64,000 bases of DNA from Streptomyces lucensis JCM 4490 (GTDB taxonomy: Bacteria; Actinomycetota; Actinomycetes; Streptomycetales; Streptomycetaceae), in NCBI RefSeq assembly GCF_014650035.1, contig NZ_BMUE01000002.1, forward strand, positions 558,001-622,000. The letters run 5' to 3'. A program made the position numbers and the translations under genes. The first letter of the stretch is position 1. Each line of letters opens with the position of its first letter. The notes below the pieces were generated by a model. The model was not told the DNA's origin and did no database searches. It worked only from the letters and a program-made list of their open reading frames with translations. Below are positions 51,472 to 60,682 of the stretch, piece after piece.

Positions 51472-53217
51472 CTAACCCGTCTGTCCCATACCCGCCGCGT
51501 TCGGCCAGCTCTGGGCGTTGGGCCAGCCCGTCGCCGGAGCCGGGGCCAGGCCCGTCGGGGGTGCCGGGGTGGCCGGGGCCGTCATGCCGCGCACCTGGGC
51601 CGCGGTGAGGCCGCCGCGGGCCGGGACGCCGGGCGGGGTCGGCGCGACCGCCGCCGGGGGCACCGGCGTCGGCACGGGGGCCGGTACAGGTGTGGGCACG
51701 GGCGCGGGCACCGGCGCAGGGACAGGGGCCGGTACAGGTGTGGGCGCGGGCACCGGCGCGGACGCCGGGAGCTGGGCCGCGGCGGCCGGCGCCATCGGCT
51801 GCTGGAACGGCGCCGGTGCGGGCGTCTGCACCGGCGCCGGCATCTGCACCGGCGCCGGCATCTGCACCGGCGCGGGGGCGGAAGCGGGCGCCGGCTGGGC
51901 TGCCGCCGGCATCGGCATGCCGCCGCCGGTCGGCGCTGCGGCGGTGGGGAGCGGCATGCCGGTGCCGACGGCCGGGGAAGGGGCGGCGGCAGCCGCGGCA
52001 AGCCGCATGCCTGCCCCGTTGGTCTCGCTGACCAGCCGGTCCACGGCCGCCGTACCCGAGCTGTAGCTGGTCCCGGTGCCCAGCTCGGGTACGGCGGCTC
52101 CCCTCCTGGACCCGTAGAGCACCTGCTCCAGGCCGGACACCAGGCGACGCACGTCGACCTGGGGGCGCACCACGAGTCTCAGGAAGCGGCTGGACGAACC
52201 GATCTTGTTGCCGCACTCACGGACCAGGATCCGGTGCTCGGTGAGCATCCGGTCCCGCACCACCGTGCCCTCCGCGCCGACGGGAAGGCGCACGAACAGG
52301 AAGTTGCCCTGTGAGGGGTAGACGGTGAGGCCGGGAAGTGCGGAGAGATGGCTGGCCATCTCCAGGCGGTCGCGGCGCACCTGCTGGAGGCTCTGCGCGT
52401 ACTCCGCCCCGTGTTCCTTCAGCATGAACACCACGTGCTCGGCGAAGGAGTTGAGGTTCCACTTGGGCAGCATCGAGCGGATCCTGCCGGCCAGCGCCGG
52501 GTTGGCGACCAGGTAGCCGAAGCGTATGCCGTGCAGCCCGAAGTTCTTGCCGAGGCTGCGCAGGACGACCACGTTGGGGCGCAGCATCGCCTCCTGGACG
52601 ACGCTCGGCTCGGCCTCGGCGTCGGCGAACTCCAGGAAGGACTCGTCGACCACCACCAGGTCCAGGTCCGCCATCGCGTCCATGAACTGCACCACCTGCT
52701 GCTTGCGCAGATAGCCGCCGTCGGGGTTGTTCGGGTTGCAGATCACCGCGACCCGGGTGCCCCGGGCCCGGATGAACTCGGCGTACTGGGCCAGGTCCAG
52801 GGCGAAGCCGTTCGCCTCCTGGAGCGGGAACATGTCGACCCGCTTGCCGGTCTCCATCGGCTGGTCGGTCCAGCGGCCGAAGGTGGGCACCGGGACGGCC
52901 AGCGAGTCGCGGACGAGGAGGTGGTCGATCCAGGTGATCAGCTCCGTCGACCCGTTGCCCATCGCCACGCACTGCGGGGGGAGCCGGAGCAGACTGCACA
53001 GCTCCGCGGTGATGGTGTCGGCGCCGCTCGGGTAGTAGGTGATGATCTCGCGCAGCCGGACCGCCATGTCCTCGAACATGGCGGGGGTGGGGAAGTAGGG
53101 GTTGCACGGGATGCAGAAGTCCACCGGGCCCGACCCGTCGCTCTCCCGCGCCAGCGCCGCCATCGAAGGGCTGTGCGCGGCGGTGTTGCGGAACAACGAG
53201 GTGACGTTGTCAGGCAA
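51472..53217 (-). CDS. PLP aminotransferase with long Pro/Ala-rich C-terminal tail
   Basis: 581 residues from TTG 53217, set by GGAGG 6 nt upstream. Fold-type I, HisC/CobD-like: CNPNNPDGGY (160-169), acidic DESFLEF (191-197) and PLP Lys224 in SLGKNFGLHG. The enzyme part ends near 372. The next 210 residues have no counterpart in the family: a Pro/Ala/Val tail with PAPVQM and PVPAPV repeats, ending in WPNAQSWPNAAG. Substrate unclear; histidinol-phosphate-like or L-threonine-phosphate-like acids fit the core. A stem-loop lies 18 bp upstream of the start. Confidence 0.85.
   Translation of the reverse strand: MPDNVTSLFRNTAAHSPSMAALARESDGSGPVDFCIPCNPYFPTPAMFEDMAVRLREIITYYPSGADTITAELCSLLRLPPQCVAMGNGSTELITWIDHLLVRDSLAVPVPTFGRWTDQPMETGKRVDMFPLQEANGFALDLAQYAEFIRARGTRVAVICNPNNPDGGYLRKQQVVQFMDAMADLDLVVVDESFLEFADAEAEPSVVQEAMLRPNVVVLRSLGKNFGLHGIRFGYLVANPALAGRIRSMLPKWNLNSFAEHVVFMLKEHGAEYAQSLQQVRRDRLEMASHLSALPGLTVYPSQGNFLFVRLPVGAEGTVVRDRMLTEHRILVRECGNKIGSSSRFLRLVVRPQVDVRRLVSGLEQVLYGSRRGAAVPELGTGTSYSSGTAAVDRLVSETNGAGMRLAAAAAAPSPAVGTGMPLPTAAAPTGGGMPMPAAAQPAPASAPAPVQMPAPVQMPAPVQTPAPAPFQQPMAPAAAAQLPASAPVPAPTPVPAPVPAPVPAPVPTPVPAPVPTPVPPAAVAPTPPGVPARGGLTAAQVRGMTAPATPAPPTGLAPAPATGWPNAQSWPNAAGMGQTG
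51538..52008 (-). repeat. Pro/Ala repeat coding region of the aminotransferase tail
   Basis: Encodes residues about 404-560. Short direct repeats, such as GGCATCTGCACCGGCGCC on the plus strand, encode repeated PAPVQM and PVPAP units, so copy number may vary between strains. Confidence 0.7.
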
Positions 53218-53234
53218 GGGAACCTCCGTCGAAA

Positions 53235-53264
53235 GGCGGCCCGTGCGGGGGAGCACGGGCCGCC
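53235..53264 (-). terminator. stem-loop between the sugar operon and the aminotransferase
   Basis: GGCGGCCCGTGC (53235-53246) and GCACGGGCCGCC (53253-53264) form a perfect 12-bp stem with a 6-nt loop. It follows the epimerase stop on the same strand and precedes the aminotransferase start by 18 bp. TTGAAC and TATTCA at 53297-53292 and 53272-53267 could be a weak promoter overlapping it, so it may also act as a 5' leader structure. Confidence 0.65.
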
Positions 53265-53338
53265 CCTGAATACGGAGGGGACGGCAGTGGCGTTCAACTC
53301 ACGTGCCGTGTGAGCCGCTTCACGCCACCCGTGTCACG

Positions 53339-54487
53339 TCACGCCCCGAAGGTGTGCAGCGTCGTGGACCGGTACGTCTGCCCCGGCCGGAGCACGGTCG
53401 ACGGGAAGCCGGCCTGGTTCGGCGAGTCCGGGAAGTGCTGCGTCTCCAGGCACAGCGCGTCGCCCTGACGGTAGGTGCGGCCGCCGGTGCCGGTGAGCGT
53501 CCCGTCGAGGAAGTTGCCGGAGTAGAACTGCAGCCCCGGCTGGTCGGTGGCGATCCTCAGGGTGCGGCCGGAGCGCGGGTCGCGCAGGGTCGCGACGTGC
53601 TCGGGCCGGGCCGTGACGCCCTTGTCCAGCACCCAGTTGTGGTCGTAGCCCTTGGCCGGCACCTGCTGCTCGTGGCCGGCCCGCAGGTCCCGGCCGACGG
53701 GCTTGGCGCGGCGGAAGTCGAACGGCGTGCCCGCGACCCCCGCCAGCTCACCGGTCGGGATCAGACCCGCGTCGGTGGGGGTGTACCGGGCGGCGGCGAT
53801 CGTGAGTTCGTGGTCCTCGATCGTGCCGCTGCCCTCGCCGGCCAGGTTCCAGTAGACGTGGCTGGTGAGGTTGACGACGGTCGCCCGGTCGGTGGTGGCC
53901 TCGTAGTCGATGCGCCATTCGCCGCGCCGGGTGAGCGTGTACGTCACCCTGGTCCGGAGCGTGCCCGGGTAGCCCATCTCGCCGTCGAGGCTGGTGCGGT
54001 GCAGGTGCAGGCCGACGTCGGCGCCCCTGGTGAACGGCTCGACGTCCCACACGCGCTTGTCGAACCCCTGGGCGCCGCCGTGCAGGCTGTTCTCGCCGTC
54101 GTTGACGGACAGCTGGTACGACGTGCCGTCGAGGGTGAACCGGCCCTTGCCGATGCGGTTGCCGTAGCGGCCGATCAGGGCGCCGAAGTACGGGCTGCCC
54201 GCCACGTAGTCGCCGATGTCGCCGAAGCCCAGGGACACGTTGGCGTACCGGCCGTGCCGGTCCGGGACCTCCAGGCGCTGCACGACGCCGCCGTACGACA
54301 GCACCTTCATCCGGGTGCCGCCGTTCTCCAGCGACCAGCGGTACACCTTGGTGCCGTCCGCGAGTCTGCCGAAGGGTTCCCGCACCGGCTTGTGGCCCGG
54401 GGCCGCCTGCGCGGTGCCCCCGAGGGTGGTGGCGGCGATGCCCGCCGCCGCTGCTCCGGCGATGACCGTACGTCTGTTCAGTTCCAT
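53339..54487 (-). CDS. secreted aldose 1-epimerase (mutarotase)
   Basis: 382 residues with a probable twin-arginine signal ([13 protein letters not shown], cleavage near 28). GalM-family beta-sandwich: [21 protein letters not shown], catalytic His in [10 protein letters not shown] and catalytic Glu in [12 protein letters not shown]. Converts alpha- and beta-anomers of aldoses, here outside the membrane where it may favour the form taken up by the importer encoded upstream. Last gene of the unit starting at 59538. Confidence 0.92.
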   Translation of the reverse strand: MELNRRTVIAGAAAAGIAATTLGGTAQAAPGHKPVREPFGRLADGTKVYRWSLENGGTRMKVLSYGGVVQRLEVPDRHGRYANVSLGFGDIGDYVAGSPYFGALIGRYGNRIGKGRFTLDGTSYQLSVNDGENSLHGGAQGFDKRVWDVEPFTRGADVGLHLHRTSLDGEMGYPGTLRTRVTYTLTRRGEWRIDYEATTDRATVVNLTSHVYWNLAGEGSGTIEDHELTIAAARYTPTDAGLIPTGELAGVAGTPFDFRRAKPVGRDLRAGHEQQVPAKGYDHNWVLDKGVTARPEHVATLRDPRSGRTLRIATDQPGLQFYSGNFLDGTLTGTGGRTYRQGDALCLETQHFPDSPNQAGFPSTVLRPGQTYRSTTLHTFGA

Positions 54488-54544
54488 CTGCGGCTCCTGC
54501 GCGTAGGAGGGGCCCCGCCGGTCATGCGGCGGGACCCGGCTGAC

Positions 54545-55783
54545 TTACGAACCGGACTTGCGCTTGTTCCACACGTCGAACCCGACCGCCACCAGCAGGG
54601 CCAGGCCCTTGATGACCTGCTGCCAGTCGGTGCCGACGCTCAGGAGGTTCATGCCGTTGTTCAGCACGCCGAGGACGAGACCGCCGATGATGGCGCCGAG
54701 GACGGTGCCGACACCGCCGCTCATGGAGGCGCCGCCGATGAACGACGAGGCGATCGCTTCGAGTTCGAAGTTGACGCCCGCCTTCGGCGAGGCCGCGTTC
54801 AGCCGGGCGGCGACCACCAGACCCGCCAGGGCCGCGAGCACGCCCATGTTCAGGAAGACGAGGAAGGTGACCTTCTTGTCCTTCACGCCGGACAGCTTGG
54901 CCGCCGGCAGGTTGCCGCCGATCGCGTAGATGTGCCGGCCGAAGACGGCGTTGCGCATCACGTAGCCGTAGCCGACGACCAGCGCGCCGAGGATGATCAG
55001 CACGATCGGGGCGCCCTTGTAGCTGGCGAGCAGCAGGGTGAGGACGAGGATCGCGGCGGCCAGGGCCGTCAGCTTGAGCAGGAAGAACCGGGTCGGCACG
55101 ACGTCCAGGGAGAACTCCTGCTGGCGGCGGCGGTCCCGGAGCTCCTGCCACACCACGGCCGCGATCAGGACGAGCCCGAGCAGCAGCGTGAGGTTGTGGT
55201 AGTCGGTGTCCGGGCCGGTCTCGGGCAGGAAGCCGTTGCCGAGCTTCTGCAGGCCGTCGGGGAACGGCCCGAGGGTCTGGCCCTCGAGCAGGATCTCCGT
55301 CAGGCCGCGGAAGAGCAGCATCCCGGCGAGCGTGACGATGAAGGACGGTATGCCGAGATACGCGATCAGGAAGCCCTGGACCGAGCCGGCCACGGCGCCC
55401 ACCAGCAGGCACAGCACCAGCGCGACGGGCCAGGACGCCCCGTGCTGCACGGTCAGTACGGCCGCGAAGGCGCCGACGAACGCCGTGAGCGAGCCGACCG
55501 ACAGGTCGATGTGCCCGGCGATGATGACCAGCATCATGCCGATCGCCAGGATCAGGATGTAGCTGTTCTGCAGCACCAGGTTGGAGACGTTGCGCGGGAG
55601 CAGCAGGTCCCCGTCGGTCCAGATCGCGAACAGGACCACGATCAGGCCGAGCGCGATCAGCATGCCGTACTGGCGCATGTTGCGGCGCAGGCCGTCGAGC
55701 ACCGCCTGGAGCAGGCCCTGGGCCGGTCCGCTCCGGCCCGGCGGAGCCGGTGCCGGGGTCTTGGCGGTCACATCCGTGCTCAT
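54545..55783 (-). CDS. multiple-monosaccharide ABC importer permease (GguB/MmsB-like)
   Basis: 412 residues, a long permease of the ribose/xylose type with about ten to twelve membrane segments, the first near [17 protein letters not shown]. Family block [17 protein letters not shown] and late [23 protein letters not shown] are present. Overlaps the ATPase stop by 4 bp (ATGA). Confidence 0.9.
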   Translation of the reverse strand: MSTDVTAKTPAPAPPGRSGPAQGLLQAVLDGLRRNMRQYGMLIALGLIVVLFAIWTDGDLLLPRNVSNLVLQNSYILILAIGMMLVIIAGHIDLSVGSLTAFVGAFAAVLTVQHGASWPVALVLCLLVGAVAGSVQGFLIAYLGIPSFIVTLAGMLLFRGLTEILLEGQTLGPFPDGLQKLGNGFLPETGPDTDYHNLTLLLGLVLIAAVVWQELRDRRRQQEFSLDVVPTRFFLLKLTALAAAILVLTLLLASYKGAPIVLIILGALVVGYGYVMRNAVFGRHIYAIGGNLPAAKLSGVKDKKVTFLVFLNMGVLAALAGLVVAARLNAASPKAGVNFELEAIASSFIGGASMSGGVGTVLGAIIGGLVLGVLNNGMNLLSVGTDWQQVIKGLALLVAVGFDVWNKRKSGS

Positions 55784-57339
55784 GGCGTTACCTCTTCGTC
55801 CCTCGTGTCCTTCGTCATACGGCGCATCAGCACTTCCTGCGTGGCCTCGGCCCGCGGCACCTCACCCGTCAGCCGCCCGGCGGCCATCGTGTAGATGCGG
55901 TCGCACATGCCGAGCAGTTCGGGCAGCTCGGAGGAGATGAAGACGACCGCCTTGCCCTGGGCGGCGAGCTGGTCGATGACCGTGTAGATCTCGTACTTGG
56001 CGCCGACGTCGATGCCGCGGGTCGGCTCGTCGAGGATCAGCACGTCGGGACCGGCGAAGATCCACTTGCTCAGGACGACCTTCTGCTGGTTGCCGCCCGA
56101 CAGCTTGCCCACCGGCTCGAACACGGTCGGCGCCTTGATGTTCATGGACTTCCGGAAGCCCTCGGCGACCTGCCGTTCCTCGTGCTCGTCCACCACACCC
56201 CGCTTGGCGACCTTGTCCAGCGCGGTCAGCGAGACGTTCCGGTTGACGGTGTCGATGAGGTTGAGGCCGTAGTGCTTGCGGTCCTCGGTGACGTAGGCGA
56301 TGCCGTGCCGGACCGCCTCCGCGACCGTCCTCGTCCGGATCTCCGCGCCGTCCTTGAGGACCGTGCCGGCCGCGTACCGGCCGTAGGAGCGGCCGAAGAC
56401 GCTCATCGCGAGTTCGGTGCGGCCGGCGCCCATCAGGCCCGCGATGCCGACGATCTCCCCCCGGCGTACGTGCAGCGACACGTCGTCGACGACCCTGCGC
56501 TGCTGGTCGACGGGGTGGTGCACGGTCCAGCCGCGGATCTCCAAGGCCGGTGCCGCGCCCTCCTCCGGGTGGTGCGGGGTGCGTTCGGGGAACCGGTGGT
56601 CGAGGTCGCGGCCGACCATGCCGGCGATGATCCGCTCCTCGGTGGTCTCCGGCGCCTTCACGTCCAGGGTCTCGATGGACCGGCCGTCCCGGATGATCGT
56701 CACCGAGTCGGCGACCTTGCGGATCTCGTTGAGCTTGTGGGAGATGATGATCGAGGTGATGCCCTGGTCCTTCAGCTCCAGGATCAGGTCGAGGAGCTTG
56801 CCGCTGTCCTCGTCGTTCAGGGCCGCCGTCGGCTCGTCCAGGATCAGCAGCCTCACCTGCTTGGACAGTGCCTTGGCGATCTCCACCAGCTGCTGCTTGC
56901 CCACGCCGATGTCGGCGACGCGGGTCTCGGGGTGGTCGTGCAGACCGACGCGGCGCAGCAGCTCGGTGGCGTGGCGCAGGGTCTCGCGCCAGTCGATGAG
57001 GCCGCGGGTGGCGTGCTCGTTGCCGAGGAAGAGGTTCTCCGCGATGGACAGGTGCGGCACCAGGGCCAGTTCCTGGTGGATGATGACGATGCCGCGCTGC
57101 TCGCTCGCGCGGATGTCCCTGAACCGGCAGACCTCCCCCTCGAAGAGGATGTCCCCCTCGTAGCCGCCGTGCGGGTGGACGCCGGAGAGCACCTTCATCA
57201 GGGTGGACTTGCCGGCGCCGTTCTCCCCGCAGATGGCGTGGACCTCGCCGCGCCGGACGGTCAGGGTGACGTCCGACAGCGCCCTGACACCGGGAAAGGT
57301 CTTGACGATCGAGCGCATTTCCAGGACGGGTCCCGCCAT
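55780..57339 (-). CDS. multiple-monosaccharide ABC importer ATPase (GguA/MmsA-like)
   Basis: 519 residues from ATG 57339 (GGAAGG 7 nt upstream; a TTG at 57354 overlaps that site). Two fused ATPase domains: the first has Walker [10 protein letters not shown] and signature [13 protein letters not shown] with DEPTAALND; the second has signature [14 protein letters not shown] and [12 protein letters not shown], while its Walker A region ([10 protein letters not shown]) is degenerate, as in RbsA/MglA. Confidence 0.93.
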   Translation of the reverse strand: MAGPVLEMRSIVKTFPGVRALSDVTLTVRRGEVHAICGENGAGKSTLMKVLSGVHPHGGYEGDILFEGEVCRFRDIRASEQRGIVIIHQELALVPHLSIAENLFLGNEHATRGLIDWRETLRHATELLRRVGLHDHPETRVADIGVGKQQLVEIAKALSKQVRLLILDEPTAALNDEDSGKLLDLILELKDQGITSIIISHKLNEIRKVADSVTIIRDGRSIETLDVKAPETTEERIIAGMVGRDLDHRFPERTPHHPEEGAAPALEIRGWTVHHPVDQQRRVVDDVSLHVRRGEIVGIAGLMGAGRTELAMSVFGRSYGRYAAGTVLKDGAEIRTRTVAEAVRHGIAYVTEDRKHYGLNLIDTVNRNVSLTALDKVAKRGVVDEHEERQVAEGFRKSMNIKAPTVFEPVGKLSGGNQQKVVLSKWIFAGPDVLILDEPTRGIDVGAKYEIYTVIDQLAAQGKAVVFISSELPELLGMCDRIYTMAAGRLTGEVPRAEATQEVLMRRMTKDTRDEEVTP

Positions 57340-57374
57340 GGTCGTGCCTTCCAATCCGTAGGGAACAGGGCGGG

Positions 57375-58484
57375 TTACTTCAGCTCGGACTCGGTGTAGT
57401 AGCCGCCGTCGACCAGGACCTTGCGGTAGTTGGACTTGTCGACGCTGACCGGCTGGAGCAGGTAGGCGGGCACGACCTTGCTGCCGTTGTCGTAGGTCTT
57501 GCTGTCGTTGACCTGCGGCTTCTTGCCCTTCAGGACGTCGTCGACCATGGTGGCCGCGACCTTGGCGAGCTGCCGGGTGTCCTTGTAGACGGTCTGCGTC
57601 TGCTGGCCGGAGATGATCGACTTCACCGAGGCCAGCTCGGCGTCCTGGCCGGTGACGACGGGCAGCGCCTTGCCGCCGGAGCCGTAGCCGTCCGACTTCA
57701 GGGCGGACAGGATGCCGATGGAGATGCCGTCGTAGGGCGAGAGGACCGCGTCGACCCGGCCGCTCTTGTACGACGAGGTGAGGATGTCCTCCATGCGCTT
57801 CTGCGCGGTGGTGCCGTCCCAGCGCAGGGTGACGACCTGGGTGAGCCCGGTCTGCCCGGACCTGACGACCAGCTGCTTCCTGTCGATGTACGGCTGCAGC
57901 ACGCTCATCGCGCCGCCGAAGAAGTACTTGGTGTTGTTGTCGTCGTTGGAGCCGGCGAACAGCTCGATGTTGAACGGGCCCTTCTTGCCGCTGTCCAGGC
58001 CGAGCTTGTGCACGATGTACGAGCCCTGCAGCCTGCCGACCTTCTCGTTGTCGAACGAGGCGTAGTAGTCGACGTTCTCGGTGCCGAGGATCAGCCGGTC
58101 GTAGGCGATGACCGGGATGCCCGCGTCCGCCGCCTCCTGCAGGACGTTCTTCAGCGACTTGTTGTCGATCGCCGCGACGACCAGGCCCTTCACGCCCTGC
58201 GTGATGAGGTTCTCGATCTGCGAGACCTGGGTCTCCGGGTTGTCCTCGCCGTAGACCAGCTTGGTCTTGTAGCCCTTGGCCTGGAGGTTCTTCTCGACGT
58301 TCCTGCCGTCGGCGATCCAGCGTTCGGAGGACTTGGTCGGCATGGCGATGCCGATCGCGCCGCCCTTGCCGTCGCCGCCCTTGTCCTTGCTGCCGCCCTC
58401 GCTGTTCTGGCCGCAGGCGGTGAGGGCGAGGGCGAGCGAGGCGGCTACGGCTGTCGCCGCGAGTGCGCTGCTACGAGTGCGCAT
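57375..58484 (-). CDS. ChvE-like sugar-binding lipoprotein
   Basis: 369 residues. Lipoprotein signal with lipobox LTACG (Cys24), an acidic/Gly linker, then a periplasmic-binding-protein fold of the ribose/galactose class: [47 protein letters not shown]. ChvE-type proteins bind glucose, galactose, arabinose or xylose, often linked to sugar-acid breakdown. Encoded directly before its ATPase and permease. Confidence 0.92.
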   Translation of the reverse strand: MRTRSSALAATAVAASLALALTACGQNSEGGSKDKGGDGKGGAIGIAMPTKSSERWIADGRNVEKNLQAKGYKTKLVYGEDNPETQVSQIENLITQGVKGLVVAAIDNKSLKNVLQEAADAGIPVIAYDRLILGTENVDYYASFDNEKVGRLQGSYIVHKLGLDSGKKGPFNIELFAGSNDDNNTKYFFGGAMSVLQPYIDRKQLVVRSGQTGLTQVVTLRWDGTTAQKRMEDILTSSYKSGRVDAVLSPYDGISIGILSALKSDGYGSGGKALPVVTGQDAELASVKSIISGQQTQTVYKDTRQLAKVAATMVDDVLKGKKPQVNDSKTYDNGSKVVPAYLLQPVSVDKSNYRKVLVDGGYYTESELK

Positions 58485-58560
58485 GGTGATCGGTCCCTGT
58501 TCTTCTCGGCGTTGAGATGGTGAGCGAGGTCTGTCGGGGCGCCCGGAGGGGGCACGGGCT

Positions 58561-59538
58561 TCACCCCGCGGAGCGCTCCGCGGGGAAGCGGTGGAGCGTC
58601 CCCGGCAGCCGGGAGCCGAGCGGCGCCATGCCGCCGTCCGCGCCGTGCCGGGCGAGCAGGTCCAGGGCGAGCCGGCCGCGCCGGACCCGCTCCCGGGCGG
58701 TGTCCAGGGTCACGTCCCGCAGGTGGGCGCCCCACGGGTAGATGCCGGGAGCCCTGGACAGGCCGAACTTCAGGTAGAGCGGTGCGCCGCGCCGGATCAG
58801 CTCGGCGACCTCGTACATCCGCACGTAGCCGCCGAGGTCGTCGGGGGCCTCGATGTACATGTCCATGGGGGCGCCGGACGCCCGGCGGATCTCGGTGAGG
58901 TGAGCCAGCGTCAGGTCGCTGGGCACGTTGATCGAGTCGGCGCCCAGCCGTTCGTAGACGGCGTACGACGTCGGGTTGACGGGGCCGATCAGCGCCGAGA
59001 CCTTCAGCGTGGTGTCGGCCGGGACGATGCCTGCCTCGCGGGCCCGGTGCAGGGTCCACAGCACGCCCTCGTCGGCGACCAGCAGGCACTTGACGCCCAG
59101 TTCGGTGGCCCGGACGGCGTCTTCGAGGCAGCCGGCGACGGCGTCGTGGCCCCGGGCGCGCAGTCCGGCCCCCCGCGAGTCGGACCGCACCGAGCCGCCG
59201 ATGTCCCAGGTGCCGCGCGGGCCGGTGAACAGGCAGAGTTCGATGCCGCGTTCGGCGGTGGCCTCGACCATCTCGGTGATCTCGGCGTCGGTGAGCATCC
59301 ACACGCCGCTGCCCTGGCTGATCCGGTGGATCGGCACGTCCAGGCGCGAGGCCTCCTTGAGCACGGCCGCCAGCGCCTCCGGCCCCTCGCAGGAGGGGAT
59401 CTCGGTGCGCCAGCGGCCACCGCCCGGGAAGCTGTGGGCGGAGGCGTCGGCGGGGTCGAGGGCGGGCGCGCCGAGGCCGAGAGCGGCGAGCACCTGCTCG
59501 CCGGGCCTGCGGGCTGCCGGAGCGGAAGCGTCGGTCAC
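58561..59538 (-). CDS. U32-like (UbiU/V-type TIM barrel) protein
   Basis: 325 residues from GTG 59538 (GAAGGA 7 nt upstream). An alpha/beta barrel with [39 protein letters not shown] and [13 protein letters not shown]; resembles peptidase-U32-like proteins but lacks the Cys cluster that holds Fe-S in UbiU, UbiV and RlhA. First gene of the sugar-import unit, so a role in the sugar pathway is likely. Reaction unknown; it could also be an aldolase-like barrel enzyme. Confidence 0.6.
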   Translation of the reverse strand: MTDASAPAARRPGEQVLAALGLGAPALDPADASAHSFPGGGRWRTEIPSCEGPEALAAVLKEASRLDVPIHRISQGSGVWMLTDAEITEMVEATAERGIELCLFTGPRGTWDIGGSVRSDSRGAGLRARGHDAVAGCLEDAVRATELGVKCLLVADEGVLWTLHRAREAGIVPADTTLKVSALIGPVNPTSYAVYERLGADSINVPSDLTLAHLTEIRRASGAPMDMYIEAPDDLGGYVRMYEVAELIRRGAPLYLKFGLSRAPGIYPWGAHLRDVTLDTARERVRRGRLALDLLARHGADGGMAPLGSRLPGTLHRFPAERSAG

Positions 59539-59551
59539 AAGCAGTCCTTCG

Positions 59552-59565
59552 TGTTCGGTATTTCG
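59552..59565. promoter_or_regulatory. candidate IclR operator at the import unit
   Basis: TGTTCGGTATTTCG matches the 61.86 kb site TGTTCGAGATTTCG at 12 of 14 positions. With the next bases it forms TGTtCG...CGgACA, a near-palindrome 13 bp before GTG 59538. Confidence 0.55.
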
Positions 59566-59629
59566 GACAAGGTTCGCAGCTCGGGGCGCGGGGAGGCCCT
59601 GGCGGAGCCGCGGAAAAAACGGCCCCGGG

Positions 59630-59676
59630 GGTACGCCGGCCAGGGTGCCGTCAGGTCACGCCCCGGCCGGCGTACC
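59630..59676 (-). terminator. stem-loop after the zinc dehydrogenase
   Basis: GGTACGCCGGCC (59630-59641) pairs perfectly with GGCCGGCGTACC (59665-59676); on the minus strand a six-T run follows about 10 nt after the stem. Ends the dehydratase-dehydrogenase unit. Confidence 0.8.
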
Positions 59677-59677
59677 G

Positions 59678-60682
59678 TCAGGGGCGGAGCAGCACCTTGC
59701 CCACCTCGGGATCGCCGGCCCCGACCAGGTCGATGGCGCGCGCGAACTCGGTCAGCGGCAGTTCGTGCGTGACCAGCGGCAGCGGGTCCAGCAGCCCGGC
59801 GCCGAACACCCGCACGGTGTGCGCCCAGGCGTCCGGCGGCGCCCCGAAGACGGTGTGCACCTCCAGCTGCCGTACGACGAGGTCGGTCGGGTCGAGCCCG
59901 TCCGCGCCCGGCGCCGGGATGCCGGTCAGCACCAGCCGTCCGCCGCGCCGCAGCAGTGAGGCGGCGGTCCGCGCGGCGGACGCGGACCCGGCGGTCTCGA
60001 TGACCACGTCGAAGTCACCGGGCAGTTCCTGGTCCCGGAGCCGGAAGCCGGTGGCCCCGAACCGGCGGGACAGCGCCTCCCGGTCGCCCCGGGTGCCCAC
60101 CACCAGCAGTTCCGCCGGCGAGTGGGCCCTCAGGAACTGCACGGCGAACATCCCCAGCGTGCCCGTGCCGACCACCGCGACCCGCTCGCCCGGCCGGGCG
60201 CCCGCCTTGAGCGCGGCGGCCGCCACGCAGGCGGCCGGCTCCAGCAGCACGGCGGCGGTGAGGTCGGCGTCGTCCGGCAGGACGTGCAGCAGCCGGGCGG
60301 GCAGGGTCAGCGTGGCGGCCATGGCGCCCGGCCTGGTGAAGCCGGTCTCCTCGTAGCCGGCCGTGCACAGCGTGGTCTCGCCCGCGTGGCAGCGGTCGCA
60401 GACCTGGCAGTTGCGGAAGCCCTCGCCGACCGTCCTGCGGCCGACGAGCGACGCGGGAACCCCCGGGCCCACGGCGCGCACGGTGCCGGACCACTCGTGT
60501 CCGGGCGTGAGCGGGTACCGCACATACCCCTCGGGCCGGTTGCCCTGGTACACCTCGCGGTCGCTGCCGCAGATGCCGGCCGCGTGCACGGCGACCAGCG
60601 CCTCGCCCGGGCCGGGCTCGCGGGGCGTGTGGGCCTCGACCCGGTGCACGCCCGGCGCCTCGACCACGATCTGGGAGCTCAC
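59678..60682 (-). CDS. zinc-dependent medium-chain sugar/alcohol dehydrogenase
   Basis: 334 residues from GTG 60682, overlapping the dehydratase stop by 4 bp (GTGA). Catalytic zinc ligands Cys in GICGSDRE and His in TPGHEWSG; structural zinc Cys in CQVCDRCHAGETTLC; NAD-binding GTGTLGMFAVQF. Probably oxidises a sugar to its lactone or a polyol/sugar acid to a keto product; the operon suggests sugar. Length is slightly short for the family but complete. Confidence 0.88.
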   Translation of the reverse strand: MSSQIVVEAPGVHRVEAHTPREPGPGEALVAVHAAGICGSDREVYQGNRPEGYVRYPLTPGHEWSGTVRAVGPGVPASLVGRRTVGEGFRNCQVCDRCHAGETTLCTAGYEETGFTRPGAMAATLTLPARLLHVLPDDADLTAAVLLEPAACVAAAALKAGARPGERVAVVGTGTLGMFAVQFLRAHSPAELLVVGTRGDREALSRRFGATGFRLRDQELPGDFDVVIETAGSASAARTAASLLRRGGRLVLTGIPAPGADGLDPTDLVVRQLEVHTVFGAPPDAWAHTVRVFGAGLLDPLPLVTHELPLTEFARAIDLVGAGDPEVGKVLLRP

